This document shows, piece by piece, positions 1 through 9,247 of a stretch of DNA of 64,000 nt (the stretch's first letter is position 1; each line of letters opens with the position of its first letter). The DNA is from Capnocytophaga sp. oral taxon 878 (lineage in GTDB: Bacteria; Bacteroidota; Bacteroidia; Flavobacteriales; Flavobacteriaceae): positions 744,001 through 808,000 of the forward strand of contig NZ_CP027229.1 of the NCBI RefSeq assembly GCF_002999135.1, written 5' to 3'. The notes below the pieces were generated by a model, which was not told the DNA's origin, searched no databases, and saw only the letters and a list, made by a program, of their open reading frames with translations. The position numbers were made by a program, and so were the translations under genes.

Positions 1-2395
1 TTATTGATACTGTCCACTGTACTTTATCTGTTTGCACAGGGGTCACTCCTAACGAAAACTCTACCCCTTTATTTACCATATTGGCTACGTTGCGCGGTTC
101 TGAACTAAAGCCCGTAGAAGCAGGTAACGGCATATTGAATAACAAATCTTTAGTTTTCTTTACAAAGTAGTCAGCCTCTAAGGTGAGTCTGTTTCTAAAG
201 AAACCTAATTCTATCCCTGCATTGAGGTTGCCACTCTCTTCCCAAGTGATATTGCGATTACCTTTATAGCTAGCTACAAGCCCTGGTGTATTGCCATTAG
301 TACTCACACTGTAGAGGGTCATATAAGGCACGTACGAACGTCCTCCCCCTGGTAAGTAAAGCTCGTCATTCCCCTGCACTCCATAGCTCAATTTAAGTTT
401 TACCAAATCTACAAAATCTACTTTTTCTAAGAACTTCTCTTCGCTTAGCAACCACGAGGCTCCTACCGACCAGAAAGTACCCCAACGATTTTCGGGTGCA
501 AATACTGACGAGCCATCACGGCGCAAACTAGCTGAAAGGTAATACTTTTGCTGATAGTTAGCATTTAGCTGACCAAAATAGCCTTCTACAAAGTAACGCC
601 GAGTATATGAGGTGAGTGAACTGAGCACCGCAGCATTGTTAAACTCGCTATTGCGGGGGTCTACAAAGTTCTTCTTGCTACCTTCTATAGTACCGAAACG
701 CTTCTGATAGCTTTCGTGCCCAAAAAGAGCTTCTATACCATAGTTATCCCAGTTTTTGCTATAGCGCAATAATTGGTTAAAGGTCATTACTATATTATCA
801 GATTTATACTTACTTGATGCCCCCCCATAGTTCTTACCTGCACCACCTAAAGGAGTGGTAAAGTAATTCACATCATAGAAGTTTGCATAAAAATTACCAT
901 TTACTGAAAAAGTGAGATTCTTATGTAGCTGTGCATCTAACGAAAGTGCCTGATTGAAATAATAATTGCGACTGTAGTTTAGGTTCTCATTTTGTGTAGC
1001 CACAGGGTTTGTATTGTCATTAAATTTTCGGGTAATTCCATAATCGTATGTACTCAAGCGATTGCCATTGGCATCGTGCTCATAGATAGGATAAATAGGC
1101 GCTATAGTACGTGTCCACGCAAAAGGGTTGTCATAACTATTGCTCTCAGTACTTCCTTGTTTTTCAGTATAAGTAATCATCGAAGAAGCATTGGCTTTTA
1201 GCCAAGAAGTAATGTCGCCCTTGTAAGCAAAACGAGTAGAATAACGGTTAAAATAACTATTCATATTATAGCCCTCATCGCCCAAATAGCCAAAAGAGAA
1301 GTAAAAACTATTGTGTTCAGTACCTTTGGTCATACTCAGGTTGTGCTCTTTGCGCACACGACTATTGAAGAGAGCCTTTTCCCATTGGTTGAAAGTAGCC
1401 GCATCAGAATATCTGATAGCTGCCGCAGGGTTGAGCTTACCGGTGGTAGGGAGTACCACCTTATCATCAGCTACGTTATAGATATTATAGCCTGCTCCCA
1501 CATTGTCTATAAGCGAGTTACTAGCATTGCTGCGCGCCAAAGCATCAGCTTGGTTTTGAGTATACAAATTTTGGTTATAAAGTGCTGACCAAAGTGTTTC
1601 GTAGTATTCGCCAGGACTGCTGATAATATCATACTCAGGGATACCGCGGTAGTTGAAGCCTAACTTATTATCTACCGAGATAGACAACCTGCCTTTCGAG
1701 CCACTTTTAGTAGTGATAAGCACCACTCCATTAGCACCACGTGCCCCATAGAGTGCCGATGAAGAAGCATCTTTTAGCACGTTCACACTCTCTATATCGC
1801 TGTTGTTAATAGCGTTAAGAGTCCCTTCAAAAGGTACCCCGTCTAAAATGATAAGCGGAGCACTCGATGCATTGATAGAACCTATCCCCCTAATGCGGAT
1901 AGACGAGCTACTGCCTGGTTGCCCTGACGAAGTTGAGATTTGCACCCCTGCTACAGCCCCTTCTAAGGTTTTAGCCACATCGGTAGTCTGTTTGGCCTGA
2001 ATAGTCTCTGCTTTGACAGTAGCCATAGAGCCCGTAAACGATTTTTTATTGGTAGTACCGTAGGCTACTGCTACCACCTCAGTACCTTCGATCTGTTGCT
2101 CATCGGTAGAGAGAACGATATGCAAAGTGTGTTCCTTACCGACCTTTACCTCTTTAGGGAGATAGCCAATAGTAGAGAAAACTAAGATATCGCCCTGATG
2201 AGCTTTCATCTCAAAGTTACCATTCCAATCGGTAGCTGTTCCTTTAGCTGTTCCTTTAATAACAACTGTTGCACCAGGCAACTCGATCCCGTCTTCATCT
2301 TTTACGGTTCCTTTGATAGTTACTTCCTGAGCTATAAGCCAAAATGGAAAAAGCAAACAGAAAATAAACAAAACGAATTTGTGTGTGTTATCCAT
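1..2395 (-). CDS. SusC/RagA-family TonB-linked outer membrane receptor (partial)
   Basis: Translating back from the ATG at 2395 gives an open frame of 798 codons with no stop before the left edge, so the C-terminal part is missing. The product has a signal peptide ending in LIAQ, then a carboxypeptidase-regulatory-like beta-sandwich (about residues 25-100, with GTATDWNGNFEM and STIGYLP), then a TonB plug with the SusC signature RIRGIGSIN, LIILDGVPF and KDASSSALYGARGANGV, followed by beta-barrel sequence. Such receptors import glycans or peptides with a SusD lipoprotein; any SusD partner would lie beyond the left edge, so the substrate is unknown. The start is supported by a promoter ending about 20 bases upstream. 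Confidence 0.93.
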   Translation of the reverse strand, partial: MDNTHKFVLFIFCLLFPFWLIAQEVTIKGTVKDEDGIELPGATVVIKGTAKGTATDWNGNFEMKAHQGDILVFSTIGYLPKEVKVGKEHTLHIVLSTDEQQIEGTEVVAVAYGTTNKKSFTGSMATVKAETIQAKQTTDVAKTLEGAVAGVQISTSSGQPGSSSSIRIRGIGSINASSAPLIILDGVPFEGTLNAINNSDIESVNVLKDASSSALYGARGANGVVLITTKSGSKGRLSISVDNKLGFNYRGIPEYDIISSPGEYYETLWSALYNQNLYTQNQADALARSNASNSLIDNVGAGYNIYNVADDKVVLPTTGKLNPAAAIRYSDAATFNQWEKALFNSRVRKEHNLSMTKGTEHNSFYFSFGYLGDEGYNMNSYFNRYSTRFAYKGDITSWLKANASSMITYTEKQGSTESNSYDNPFAWTRTIAPIYPIYEHDANGNRLSTYDYGITRKFNDNTNPVATQNENLNYSRNYYFNQALSLDAQLHKNLTFSVNGNFYANFYDVNYFTTPLGGAGKNYGGASSKYKSDNIVMTFNQLLRYSKNWDNYGIEALFGHESYQKRFGTIEGSKKNFVDPRNSEFNNAAVLSSLTSYTRRYFVEGYFGQLNANYQQKYYLSASLRRDGSSVFAPENRWGTFWSVGASWLLSEEKFLEKVDFVDLVKLKLSYGVQGNDELYLPGGGRSYVPYMTLYSVSTNGNTPGLVASYKGNRNITWEESGNLNAGIELGFFRNRLTLEADYFVKKTKDLLFNMPLPASTGFSSEPRNVANMVNKGVEFSLGVTPVQTDKVQWTVSI

Positions 2396-2417
2396 ACTTT
2401 TATTTATTTTAACGCTC

Positions 2418-2448
2418 CAAAAGTATCATTTTTTTTTGTAATTACCAA
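2418..2448 (-). promoter_or_regulatory. Bacteroidota promoter of the first SusC-like gene
   Basis: On the minus strand the -7 box reads TACTTTTG (2418-2425) and CTTG (2445-2448) lies 19 bases upstream, matching TTG-N19-TAnnTTTG. The predicted transcript starts near 2411, about 16 bases before the ATG at 2395. The rest of the gap, 2449-2700, is very AT-rich with no coding frame I would support. Confidence 0.65.
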
Positions 2449-2700
2449 GAAAAAAAATAAAAAATAATAAACATCAACTTTTTTGTATCATTTTATAACA
2501 TCTTTTATTTTGATAAAACAGAAAAAGAAAAACAACAAAAAGGTCTTTTATTGAAAGATCGTCAGTTTTTATTTTTTTTTACTGAAGAAAATGCAAAAAA
2601 AATGTTGATAAGTTGATGATATGATAAAACGAATTGAGGGCATAAGTTACAAAGTACATCAGCAAAGAAAAACCCTTTTTTTGTGTTTTGACATAAAAAA

Positions 2701-2731
2701 ACATTGGCAAAGCCCATAGCTTTGCCAATGT
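2701..2731 (-). terminator. Terminator of the LLM-oxyR-prc operon
   Basis: Perfect 13-bp stem, ACATTGGCAAAGC (2701-2713) with GCTTTGCCAATGT (2719-2731), loop of 5. On the minus strand it follows the prc stop at 2747 and is followed by a run of T. It also has T residues on the plus side. Confidence 0.85.
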
Positions 2732-2746
2732 TTTATTAATTGTTAA

Positions 2747-4843
2747 TTATTGCTTAGTATTCAAGTCTTCCAAAACTTTCACTGCTTCGTCTATATACAC
2801 GTCTTTCTGTAAGTTTTCGTGCCAACGATCGCGGCGTAGTTTAAGGTCTTCATTAGTTTTTACTTTTCTTTCTTCAGAAGTAACAGAGCTGAATTTTAAA
2901 TCTGATTTGTAATCAGCAATAGCTTTGAATTTCTTAGCTTGTTCTTCATTTCTGTCTATTACTTGTTTATAACGTTCGTAATTTAAAGGGAACACGTTGT
3001 CGTTTTGCTGCTGTTTAATCCACTGGGCATTCTCATCAATTAGTTTTAAATACTGATTGTTGCTAATGCGCTTTTTGCTATTTTCCATAGCCTTGTCAAA
3101 ATTACCATTATTTGTCCAAGGCGTATATTTAGCGGCTTCTATTTTATCCCAAGCCATAGCATTAGGCATATCACGTTCTCCTATATCAATATACTTGTAT
3201 TTATCTGGTACAACTACATCACTTTCTACACCTTTTAACTGAGTAGAGCCACCATTAATACGATAAAACTTTTGTATAGTAACTTTTAAAGCTCCAAGAT
3301 CACCATAATCATTTTGACGTAAAAACTCGTTTAGGCTTACCACATTCTGTACAGTACCCTTTCCAAAGGTTTGTTTACCTCCTATGATAATAGCACGTTT
3401 GTAATCTTGCATAGCAGCTGCTAATATTTCTGAAGCCGAGGCTGATAACTCATTAGTAAGTATTACAAGTGAGCCATCCCATTGTATATTAGGGTCGTTG
3501 TCTGAATACACATCACGACTTCCGCGAGATGATTTTACTTGAACAATAGGTCCTTTAGAGATGAACATACCTCCTATATCCACCACTGTTTTTAGTGAGC
3601 CACCTCCATTGCTGCGAAGGTCTATTATAAGCCCATCTATATTTTCTTTTTTAAGGTTTTCTATTTCTAAGGCTACATCTGTAGCAGCATTTCGTCCATT
3701 CACATCTTCAAAGCTGATGTAAAACTTAGGAAGATTAATAAGGCCATATCGTTTGCCATTAGCAGTAATTACTGCCGATTTGGCATAAGTTTCTTCTATT
3801 TCAACTACATCACGGATAATAGGAACAACTTCAATAGTACCATCTACACGTTTTACTGTAAGGCGTACTTCAGTTCCTTTAGGCCCTTTTATGAGTTTTA
3901 CAGCATCATCTAAGCGCATACCTACTACATCTACAGGCTCTTCATTTCCTTGTCCTACTTTTAGTATCATATCGCCTACTTCTAAAAGTTTACCCTTCCA
4001 TACAGGTCCTCCCGAAATAATATTCATAATACTAATTCCTTCGGTTTTCTTTTGTAGTTGCGCTCCAATACCTTCAAATTTACCCGACATATCACGGTCA
4101 AAACTTTCTTTAGCATCAGGAGCTAAGTAGTTAGAGTGAGGGTCAAAAGTTTCTGTAAGGCTATTAACATAAACACTAAACCACTCTTCACGGGTGATAT
4201 CGTTGTAGATACTGAACATATCGTTCAAAGTTTTTTGTGTAGCCTCTACCGATTCTTTTTTCAGTACTTCATCACTTTTAGGGGTATATTTAGCATCTTT
4301 TTCTTTCTTAGTAGTTTCCTCTTTCTGCTTAGTGTAGTAAGTAGAAAGTGTCGAGAAAAGAATTATCTGTTTCCAACGTTTTTGTAATTCCGTTTTGTTC
4401 TTTACAAACAATAATTTTTCATAATCAGTATTGATACTTTCGTTTGAATTAAAGTCAATAGGTTTAGCAAAGATAGCTTTCGTAATATCCTCAGCCTCTT
4501 TCATACGTTGCTTAATGCGTTCGTATGTTAGGTTAAAAAAGGTTATATCACCATTCTTTAAATCATCGTCCAACTGTGTTTCATATTTTTTGAATTCAGT
4601 AAGGTCTGATTGTAAAAAATAGCGTTTTTGTGCATCCAAGTTCTTCAGATAACTATCAAATACTTTTTTTGAAAAAGCATCGTCCAATTGTACCGGACTA
4701 AAATGGGCTTTCGATAGCACATACTGTACAATGTCCAACAATATCCCATCTTTATCCTTATCAGGGTTGTCAAACTTTTTTGTGAAACTGCATGATGCAA
4801 ACGAAATTAATAATAAAAATAATACTGCTGAAATATTCTTCAT
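2747..4843 (-). CDS. prc: Carboxy-terminal (tail-specific) processing protease, S41 family
   Basis: 698 residues, the usual length of the Prc/Tsp family. The N-terminus looks like a lipoprotein signal (Cys about residue 18 in FASC), placing it in the periplasm. In order: an N-terminal helical TSP domain, a PDZ domain (about 255-335, with KFEGIGAQL and GPVWKGKLLEVGDMIL), the S41 protease core, and a C-terminal DUF3340-type region. The catalytic pair is visible as Ser about 469 in ELSASASEI and Lys about 495 in TFGKGTVQ. It degrades or trims periplasmic proteins from their C-termini. It is last in a four-gene transcript, 46 bases after oxyR, and ends at a strong hairpin. Confidence 0.95.
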   Translation of the reverse strand: MKNISAVLFLLLISFASCSFTKKFDNPDKDKDGILLDIVQYVLSKAHFSPVQLDDAFSKKVFDSYLKNLDAQKRYFLQSDLTEFKKYETQLDDDLKNGDITFFNLTYERIKQRMKEAEDITKAIFAKPIDFNSNESINTDYEKLLFVKNKTELQKRWKQIILFSTLSTYYTKQKEETTKKEKDAKYTPKSDEVLKKESVEATQKTLNDMFSIYNDITREEWFSVYVNSLTETFDPHSNYLAPDAKESFDRDMSGKFEGIGAQLQKKTEGISIMNIISGGPVWKGKLLEVGDMILKVGQGNEEPVDVVGMRLDDAVKLIKGPKGTEVRLTVKRVDGTIEVVPIIRDVVEIEETYAKSAVITANGKRYGLINLPKFYISFEDVNGRNAATDVALEIENLKKENIDGLIIDLRSNGGGSLKTVVDIGGMFISKGPIVQVKSSRGSRDVYSDNDPNIQWDGSLVILTNELSASASEILAAAMQDYKRAIIIGGKQTFGKGTVQNVVSLNEFLRQNDYGDLGALKVTIQKFYRINGGSTQLKGVESDVVVPDKYKYIDIGERDMPNAMAWDKIEAAKYTPWTNNGNFDKAMENSKKRISNNQYLKLIDENAQWIKQQQNDNVFPLNYERYKQVIDRNEEQAKKFKAIADYKSDLKFSSVTSEERKVKTNEDLKLRRDRWHENLQKDVYIDEAVKVLEDLNTKQ

Positions 4844-4889
4844 TCTAAAATGGTTTTTTAGTGTTAGGTAACTTTATCTCTTACCTATA

Positions 4890-5840
4890 TCAAATTCTGT
4901 GCCTTTCTCGGGTAGGGCTAATGATTTTTACATTTTGGAATACAATAGCCCCCCGTATTACCCCCGATATAGTATCGTGTAAGGCTTTGATAATCTGCTT
5001 TTTTAATTCATTTTTATGGTATACTAAGCTTATTTCCCTAGCAGGATAAGGTTCAGCAAAGTAATGTACTCTCTTTTGTTCCTCTTCCTTTAGGTCTAAG
5101 GTGTGTAAGTAGGGTAAAAGTGTCATACCCAGTCCCTCATTAGCCAAGCGCACTAAAGTTTCAAAGCTACCACTTTTTAACTGAAAATGTTCCTTAGCCT
5201 CTATCATATCTTGGTTGCAAATATTCAGTACACTGTCTTTAAAACAATGTCCATCTTCCAACATCAAGATATCATTCACATCCAAATCTTCCGAATAAAT
5301 AGTTTTAGAATTCTGCAAACGGTGATTTTGAGGTATATAAGCCACAAAAGGCTCATAGTACAAAGGTCGCTCTATAATGGTAGGATTATGTAAGGGTGTT
5401 GCCAAAATACCAGCATCATAACTACCATCTTCTATTTTCTTCAGAATATTTTCAGTAGTCTGCTCCTCAATTTTTAAGCATACTTTAGGATATTTCTTAA
5501 TGAAGTTATTCAGGAACATAGGTAATAAGGTAGGGGTTACTGTAGGAATGATACCCACCTTAAATTCTCCCCCTACAAATCCCTTTTGCTGGGCTACTAT
5601 ATCACTCATTCGGTCAGCCTCATTCACAATTACCTGTGCTTGTTTAATAATTTGCTCACCTATTTCAGTAACTTGCAAAGGCTTTTTACTTCTGTCAAAA
5701 ATAGTAACCCCCAGTTCTTCCTCTAGTTTCTGTACCTGCATACTTAGGGTAGGCTGGGTAACAAAGCTGTGTTCAGCAGCAGTAGTAAAGTTTTTGTATT
5801 TGGCTACTGCCAGCACGTATTGGTATTGTGTAATAGTCAT
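4890..5840 (-). CDS. oxyR: OxyR, peroxide-sensing LysR-type regulator
   Basis: 316 residues. The N-terminal winged helix-turn-helix covers about 1-60 (FTTAAEHSFVTQPTLSMQVQKLE) and the LysR substrate domain about 90-300. The peroxide-sensing cysteines of OxyR fall at residues 199 (in LEDGHCF) and 208 (in VLNIC), the same numbers as in the E. coli protein, which makes this OxyR rather than a generic LysR factor. Oxidation to a disulfide should switch on catalase or peroxidase genes, none of which are in this window. It lies 8 bases after the DUF4424 gene and before prc, so it is probably cotranscribed from the promoter near 7850. Confidence 0.93.
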   Translation of the reverse strand: MTITQYQYVLAVAKYKNFTTAAEHSFVTQPTLSMQVQKLEEELGVTIFDRSKKPLQVTEIGEQIIKQAQVIVNEADRMSDIVAQQKGFVGGEFKVGIIPTVTPTLLPMFLNNFIKKYPKVCLKIEEQTTENILKKIEDGSYDAGILATPLHNPTIIERPLYYEPFVAYIPQNHRLQNSKTIYSEDLDVNDILMLEDGHCFKDSVLNICNQDMIEAKEHFQLKSGSFETLVRLANEGLGMTLLPYLHTLDLKEEEQKRVHYFAEPYPAREISLVYHKNELKKQIIKALHDTISGVIRGAIVFQNVKIISPTRERHRI

Positions 5841-5848
5841 AATTAGCT

Positions 5849-6907
5849 TTATTTAAATGTTTTAATGAGTTGTTTTTCTTCTTCAGTAAGCGCTTCTACT
5901 TCTGGTACATAACTCGGGTTAGGAAGATACCAATCTTCATTTTTAAAAACATCTTGTAGGGTTTTGTCTTTAAATATATATCCACGTCTTGCAAAAGGAA
6001 GATTTCGTATAATGCGCCTCTCTTCAGGGGTTTTCTCTTCTGGGCTACCTATTACCCAATTTTTCCCTAATGAAAACAAAAACTTCTGATCGCTATCTTC
6101 TTTACAACCCCACGGACGCATTTCTTCTACTGATAGTTCTCCTTTTGGTACAAAGTTTTTCATCTCATACACCAATATCCCTTGTTGTATATAGAAATTA
6201 GTATATTCAGGTTTTTCAGTTACTTTGCCAAGCCCATTAAAAGTCCAATCATTACCGTTTTTAAAGAAGGTTTTGCTTATAGAAGCTGTTTGGAAATTAC
6301 CCATATCCAAAATAAGAGTAAAGTCATCTATTTGTTTGTTAGCCCAGCGTGTAGCTGCCGTAAGTACATAGTCAAAATTATAATAGTAGCACACACCTCC
6401 CGATAGCTTGTATCTATAAGTATGTTTTATGATATTCTTACCTTTTTTAAAAGTAGCTTTGAAGTGATATACATACATAAAATCATCCTCACTCTGAATG
6501 ATTTTCTTGTCAGAATTAAGGTCTGAAGGCTTAATTTTGCCAGTTTTTTCATAAGCCTTTGTTTTTACATAAGCTATTTCAAAGGGCAAAAAAACGTTGT
6601 TTAATGATACCGTGAAGTCGTACATATAAGGATGATGCCCATTTACAGGTTCAAAAGTAGCATCTCCCGATGGTAACCCTGCTTCAAAACCTACAATAAT
6701 CTCCTTTTCTTCTTTAGGGTTGAAAAACTCGTAATATACCGATACTTCGGCAAAATCTTTCGTCTTCTTTATGTATAATATCTCTTTGCGTACAGCTATA
6801 TCTGTCTCATTAATAGGCACCAACTGGTTTCCAGCCATATAAAAAGCCCCATCGTTAGCATACAAGCAAGTACACCAAAGCCAAAGTATAAGCAAAAACT
6901 TTTTCAT
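5849..6907 (-). CDS. Secreted DUF4424-like protein with C-terminal YARHG domain
   Basis: 352 residues with a signal peptide (about 1-18, ending near CLYAN). The middle resembles DUF4424: alternating beta strands with VYYEFFNPKEEKEIIVGFEAG and later YKLSGGVCYYYNFDYVLTAATRW. The C-terminus (about 295-335) matches a YARHG domain, with FARRGYIFKDKTLQDVF followed by DWYLPNPSY. YARHG domains occur in extracellular or periplasmic proteins; no activity is known to me. Second gene of the operon, 4 bases after the monooxygenase and 8 bases before oxyR. Domain calls are from memory of sequence patterns. Confidence 0.75.
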   Translation of the reverse strand: MKKFLLILWLWCTCLYANDGAFYMAGNQLVPINETDIAVRKEILYIKKTKDFAEVSVYYEFFNPKEEKEIIVGFEAGLPSGDATFEPVNGHHPYMYDFTVSLNNVFLPFEIAYVKTKAYEKTGKIKPSDLNSDKKIIQSEDDFMYVYHFKATFKKGKNIIKHTYRYKLSGGVCYYYNFDYVLTAATRWANKQIDDFTLILDMGNFQTASISKTFFKNGNDWTFNGLGKVTEKPEYTNFYIQQGILVYEMKNFVPKGELSVEEMRPWGCKEDSDQKFLFSLGKNWVIGSPEEKTPEERRIIRNLPFARRGYIFKDKTLQDVFKNEDWYLPNPSYVPEVEALTEEEKQLIKTFK

Positions 6908-6911
6908 TACC

Positions 6912-7826
6912 TTATTTCAGCTGTGGTAATATTTCAGTACCTATTTCCTCCAATACTTCACCAGCAGGGCGACTGCAGTATTTTAGCACAAGCATAGTAT
7001 GGTTTACACCTATCTTCTCCAACTCTTGGAACATATCTATTAGGTAGTTACGCCCCAATCGGAAACCCAAGTCCATCTTTTGTGGTTCAAAGTTAGGATC
7101 CTCCATCAGGTCTATATATACGGGCTGTATATAAGGCTTTTTAGGTTGCCCTTCTTTAGTAAGAGTCTCGTGCCAATCTTGTACTATTTTTTTTGTAAAA
7201 GCAAAATCACGCGGATAGTAAATCCATCCATCCGAGTTTTTTGCAATCCAATCCAAATTTACCCCTCCTACGTGTCCAGTAACGTACATAGGTATACTTT
7301 TGCGCAGTGGTTTTGGCACTACATCGCCTACATTAGCCATAAGGGTACCATAATCGTTGTTGTAAGTAGGAAATTCCTTACTCCATAGGTCTTGTAACAT
7401 ACGCATATGTTCCGATACACGGGCACTACGTAGCTCAAAAGGCTTATTGAATGCAGGATACTCCACAGGGCGGTCTCCCGAGGCTATTCCCATCATAAAT
7501 CTATTAGGAAAAAGCACATCAAGACTCGCCGATGCCTTAGCCACATGTAATGGGTGACGCAAAGGTAAAATCACACTCGCAATACCTATTTTTATGCTCT
7601 TAGTAAGGGTCGCTATATGTGATAAATATACCCAAGGATCAAAAATCTGACCTACCTCCTTAAAATCAGGATTGTTAAGCGGTATATCACGCACCCAAAC
7701 AGTATCGAACCCCAAAGTCTCAGCCCTTTGTATAAGCTCTTTCTGGTGTTCCATTTTCGGAATAGCGCCTTGATATGATTCAATAGGTAACAATATACCA
7801 ACTGAAAGTTTGTTAGGATCTATCAT
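6912..7826 (-). CDS. Luciferase-like (LLM-class) flavin-dependent oxidoreductase
   Basis: 304 residues from the ATG at 7826. It has the TIM-barrel pattern of bacterial luciferase-like flavoproteins: AETLGFDTVWVRDIPL near the N-terminus, ATLTKSIKIGIASVILPLRHP, and NRFMMGIASGDRPVEYPAF. Substrate unknown; such enzymes use FMNH2 or F420 to oxidise small molecules. The open frame extends to 7877, but that start lies inside the promoter, while the ATG at 7826 sits about 15 bases after the predicted transcript start. First gene of the operon leading to oxyR, hinting at a redox-stress role (inference). Confidence 0.88.
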   Translation of the reverse strand: MIDPNKLSVGILLPIESYQGAIPKMEHQKELIQRAETLGFDTVWVRDIPLNNPDFKEVGQIFDPWVYLSHIATLTKSIKIGIASVILPLRHPLHVAKASASLDVLFPNRFMMGIASGDRPVEYPAFNKPFELRSARVSEHMRMLQDLWSKEFPTYNNDYGTLMANVGDVVPKPLRKSIPMYVTGHVGGVNLDWIAKNSDGWIYYPRDFAFTKKIVQDWHETLTKEGQPKKPYIQPVYIDLMEDPNFEPQKMDLGFRLGRNYLIDMFQELEKIGVNHTMLVLKYCSRPAGEVLEEIGTEILPQLK

Positions 7827-7847
7827 AGTCGATGTTATTTTAAATCG

Positions 7848-7878
7848 CAAAATTACAAAATATTTTTGATTGCACAAA
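7848..7878 (-). promoter_or_regulatory. Strong promoter of the LLM-DUF4424-oxyR-prc operon
   Basis: Full-consensus minus-strand promoter: TTTG (7875-7878), 19 bases, TAATTTTG (7848-7855). It decides the start codon of the following gene at 7826. Confidence 0.85.
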
Positions 7879-8434
7879 TTTTTTTAAGTTTTTCCTCCAC
7901 CATATTTGCATATAAAAAATACTTCTCCAATGCACAACTTTAAAGTCCCTAATAACCCATTGTTAAAGTCTTTTCCCCTTCCCCCCAACTCACTTCTTTT
8001 CACTTTTTCACTTTTTATTACTTATTGCTTATTTTTTTACCAAAATTCATTTTCATTGCCAATAATCCAAAAATTTCTACCCTCCATTCTGTTTTTTGGT
8101 AAGAAATACAATTCCTTAATAATCAAACCATTCAGCTATTAGCATTGTCAAAAGAAGCTTAGAGCTACCTTATAGGATGAACGAACCAATAACGAACGAA
8201 TAACGAACTATAAACGAAGTATAAACCTTACCTATCTGATTCTCAGGTATATCCATCTCTCACTCTCTCTTTGCCAAATTCGCAACAAAAACCCCAAAAC
8301 ATTGCATTTTCTTCAATTTAAAATCACATCTTTGCTTCTCCCTCTTTCCTTGCAATAACTTCTCAGCACTTGCCAACCAAGTATGAATAAGGCGATGGTA
8401 TTAAATTCAACTACCGTCAAAAAATAAAATTAAA
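7879..8434. other. Long intergenic region without a supported gene
   Basis: About 560 bases between two divergent promoters. It is rich in C and T on the plus strand (7960-8110), holds an 11-bp periodic array at 8180-8223, and shows no open frame with protein-like composition. The frame at 7906-8142 is low-complexity Ser/Phe/Leu sequence and was not accepted. Confidence 0.6.
8180..8223. repeat. Array of four 11-bp units (AACGAAnnnnn)
   Basis: Four consecutive 11-mers with no gaps: AACGAACCAAT, AACGAACGAAT, AACGAACTATA, AACGAAGTATA, followed by a decayed fifth beginning AACC. The same unit family recurs at 56820-56863. Lies about 210 bases before the pyrH promoter. Function unknown. Confidence 0.85.
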
Positions 8435-8466
8435 TTTGGTAGTTTCATACAAAATACCTACTTTTG
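8435..8466 (+). promoter_or_regulatory. Promoter of pyrH-frr-prfB
   Basis: TTTG (8435-8438), 20 bases, TACTTTTG (8459-8466). The predicted transcript start is near 8473, giving a leader of about 50 bases before pyrH. Confidence 0.8.
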
Positions 8467-8521
8467 TAAAATCTTTAACAAGAACTATCTCTTTTGATTA
8501 TAGAAAAACATTTCTAAATAT

Positions 8522-9229
8522 ATGAAATACAAACGAATTTTACTCAAACTAAGTGGCGAAGCCCTTATGGGAAGCAGCCAGTACGGTATCGATCCCGCAC
8601 GCTTAAAAGAATACGCTACCGAAATTAAAGAAGTAGTCAAACAAGGAGTACAAGTAGCTATCGTAATTGGTGGCGGAAATATCTTCCGCGGGGTAGCAGG
8701 CGCTAGCAATGGTATGGATAGGGTGCAAGGCGACTATATGGGAATGCTTGCCACTGTCATCAACTCACTCGCTCTGCAAAGCGCCTTGGAAGATGAAGGT
8801 ATCTTCACCCGCCTGCAAACAGCTATCAAAATGGAAGCCATAGCCGAGCCTTTTATCAAACGCCGCGCAGTACGTCATTTAGAAAAAGGACGCGTAGTCA
8901 TCTTCGGCGCAGGTACAGGTAACCCTTACTTCACTACCGATTCAGCAGCCGTACTTCGCGCTATCGAAATCAATGCCGATGTAATACTCAAAGGTACTCG
9001 CGTAGATGGTATCTATACTGCTGACCCTGAAAAAGACCCTAATGCAGTAAAGTTTGATCATATATCTTTTAATGAGTGTATTGATAAAAACCTCAAAGTA
9101 ATGGATATGACTGCCTTTACCCTTAGCCAAGAAAACAAATTGCCTATTATCGTATTCGATATGAATAAAAAAGGTAACCTAGCCAAAGTAGTAGCAGGCG
9201 AAAATGTCGGGACAACTGTAAATAATTAA
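8522..9229 (+). CDS. pyrH: UMP kinase
   Basis: 235 residues, normal for the bacterial hexameric UMP kinase of the amino-acid kinase fold, which makes UDP from UMP and ATP in pyrimidine nucleotide synthesis. Visible signatures are [11 protein letters not shown] at the N-terminus, [10 protein letters not shown] (nucleotide-binding glycine loop), [15 protein letters not shown], and [13 protein letters not shown]. First gene of a conserved pyrH-frr block, 18 bases before frr, cytoplasmic. Confidence 0.97.
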   Translation: MKYKRILLKLSGEALMGSSQYGIDPARLKEYATEIKEVVKQGVQVAIVIGGGNIFRGVAGASNGMDRVQGDYMGMLATVINSLALQSALEDEGIFTRLQTAIKMEAIAEPFIKRRAVRHLEKGRVVIFGAGTGNPYFTTDSAAVLRAIEINADVILKGTRVDGIYTADPEKDPNAVKFDHISFNECIDKNLKVMDMTAFTLSQENKLPIIVFDMNKKGNLAKVVAGENVGTTVNN

Positions 9230-9247
9230 TATGTAACAATTAATAAA

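Noticed and set aside
2717..2724. TAGCTTTG, a match to the -7 consensus on the plus strand
   Set aside because: It is part of the perfect stem of the prc terminator and has no -33 partner or gene downstream on that strand.
7906..8142. 78-codon plus-strand frame between two divergent promoters
   Set aside because: Low-complexity Ser/Phe/Leu/Pro sequence from a C/T-rich tract, no promoter in a suitable position and no recognisable domain.
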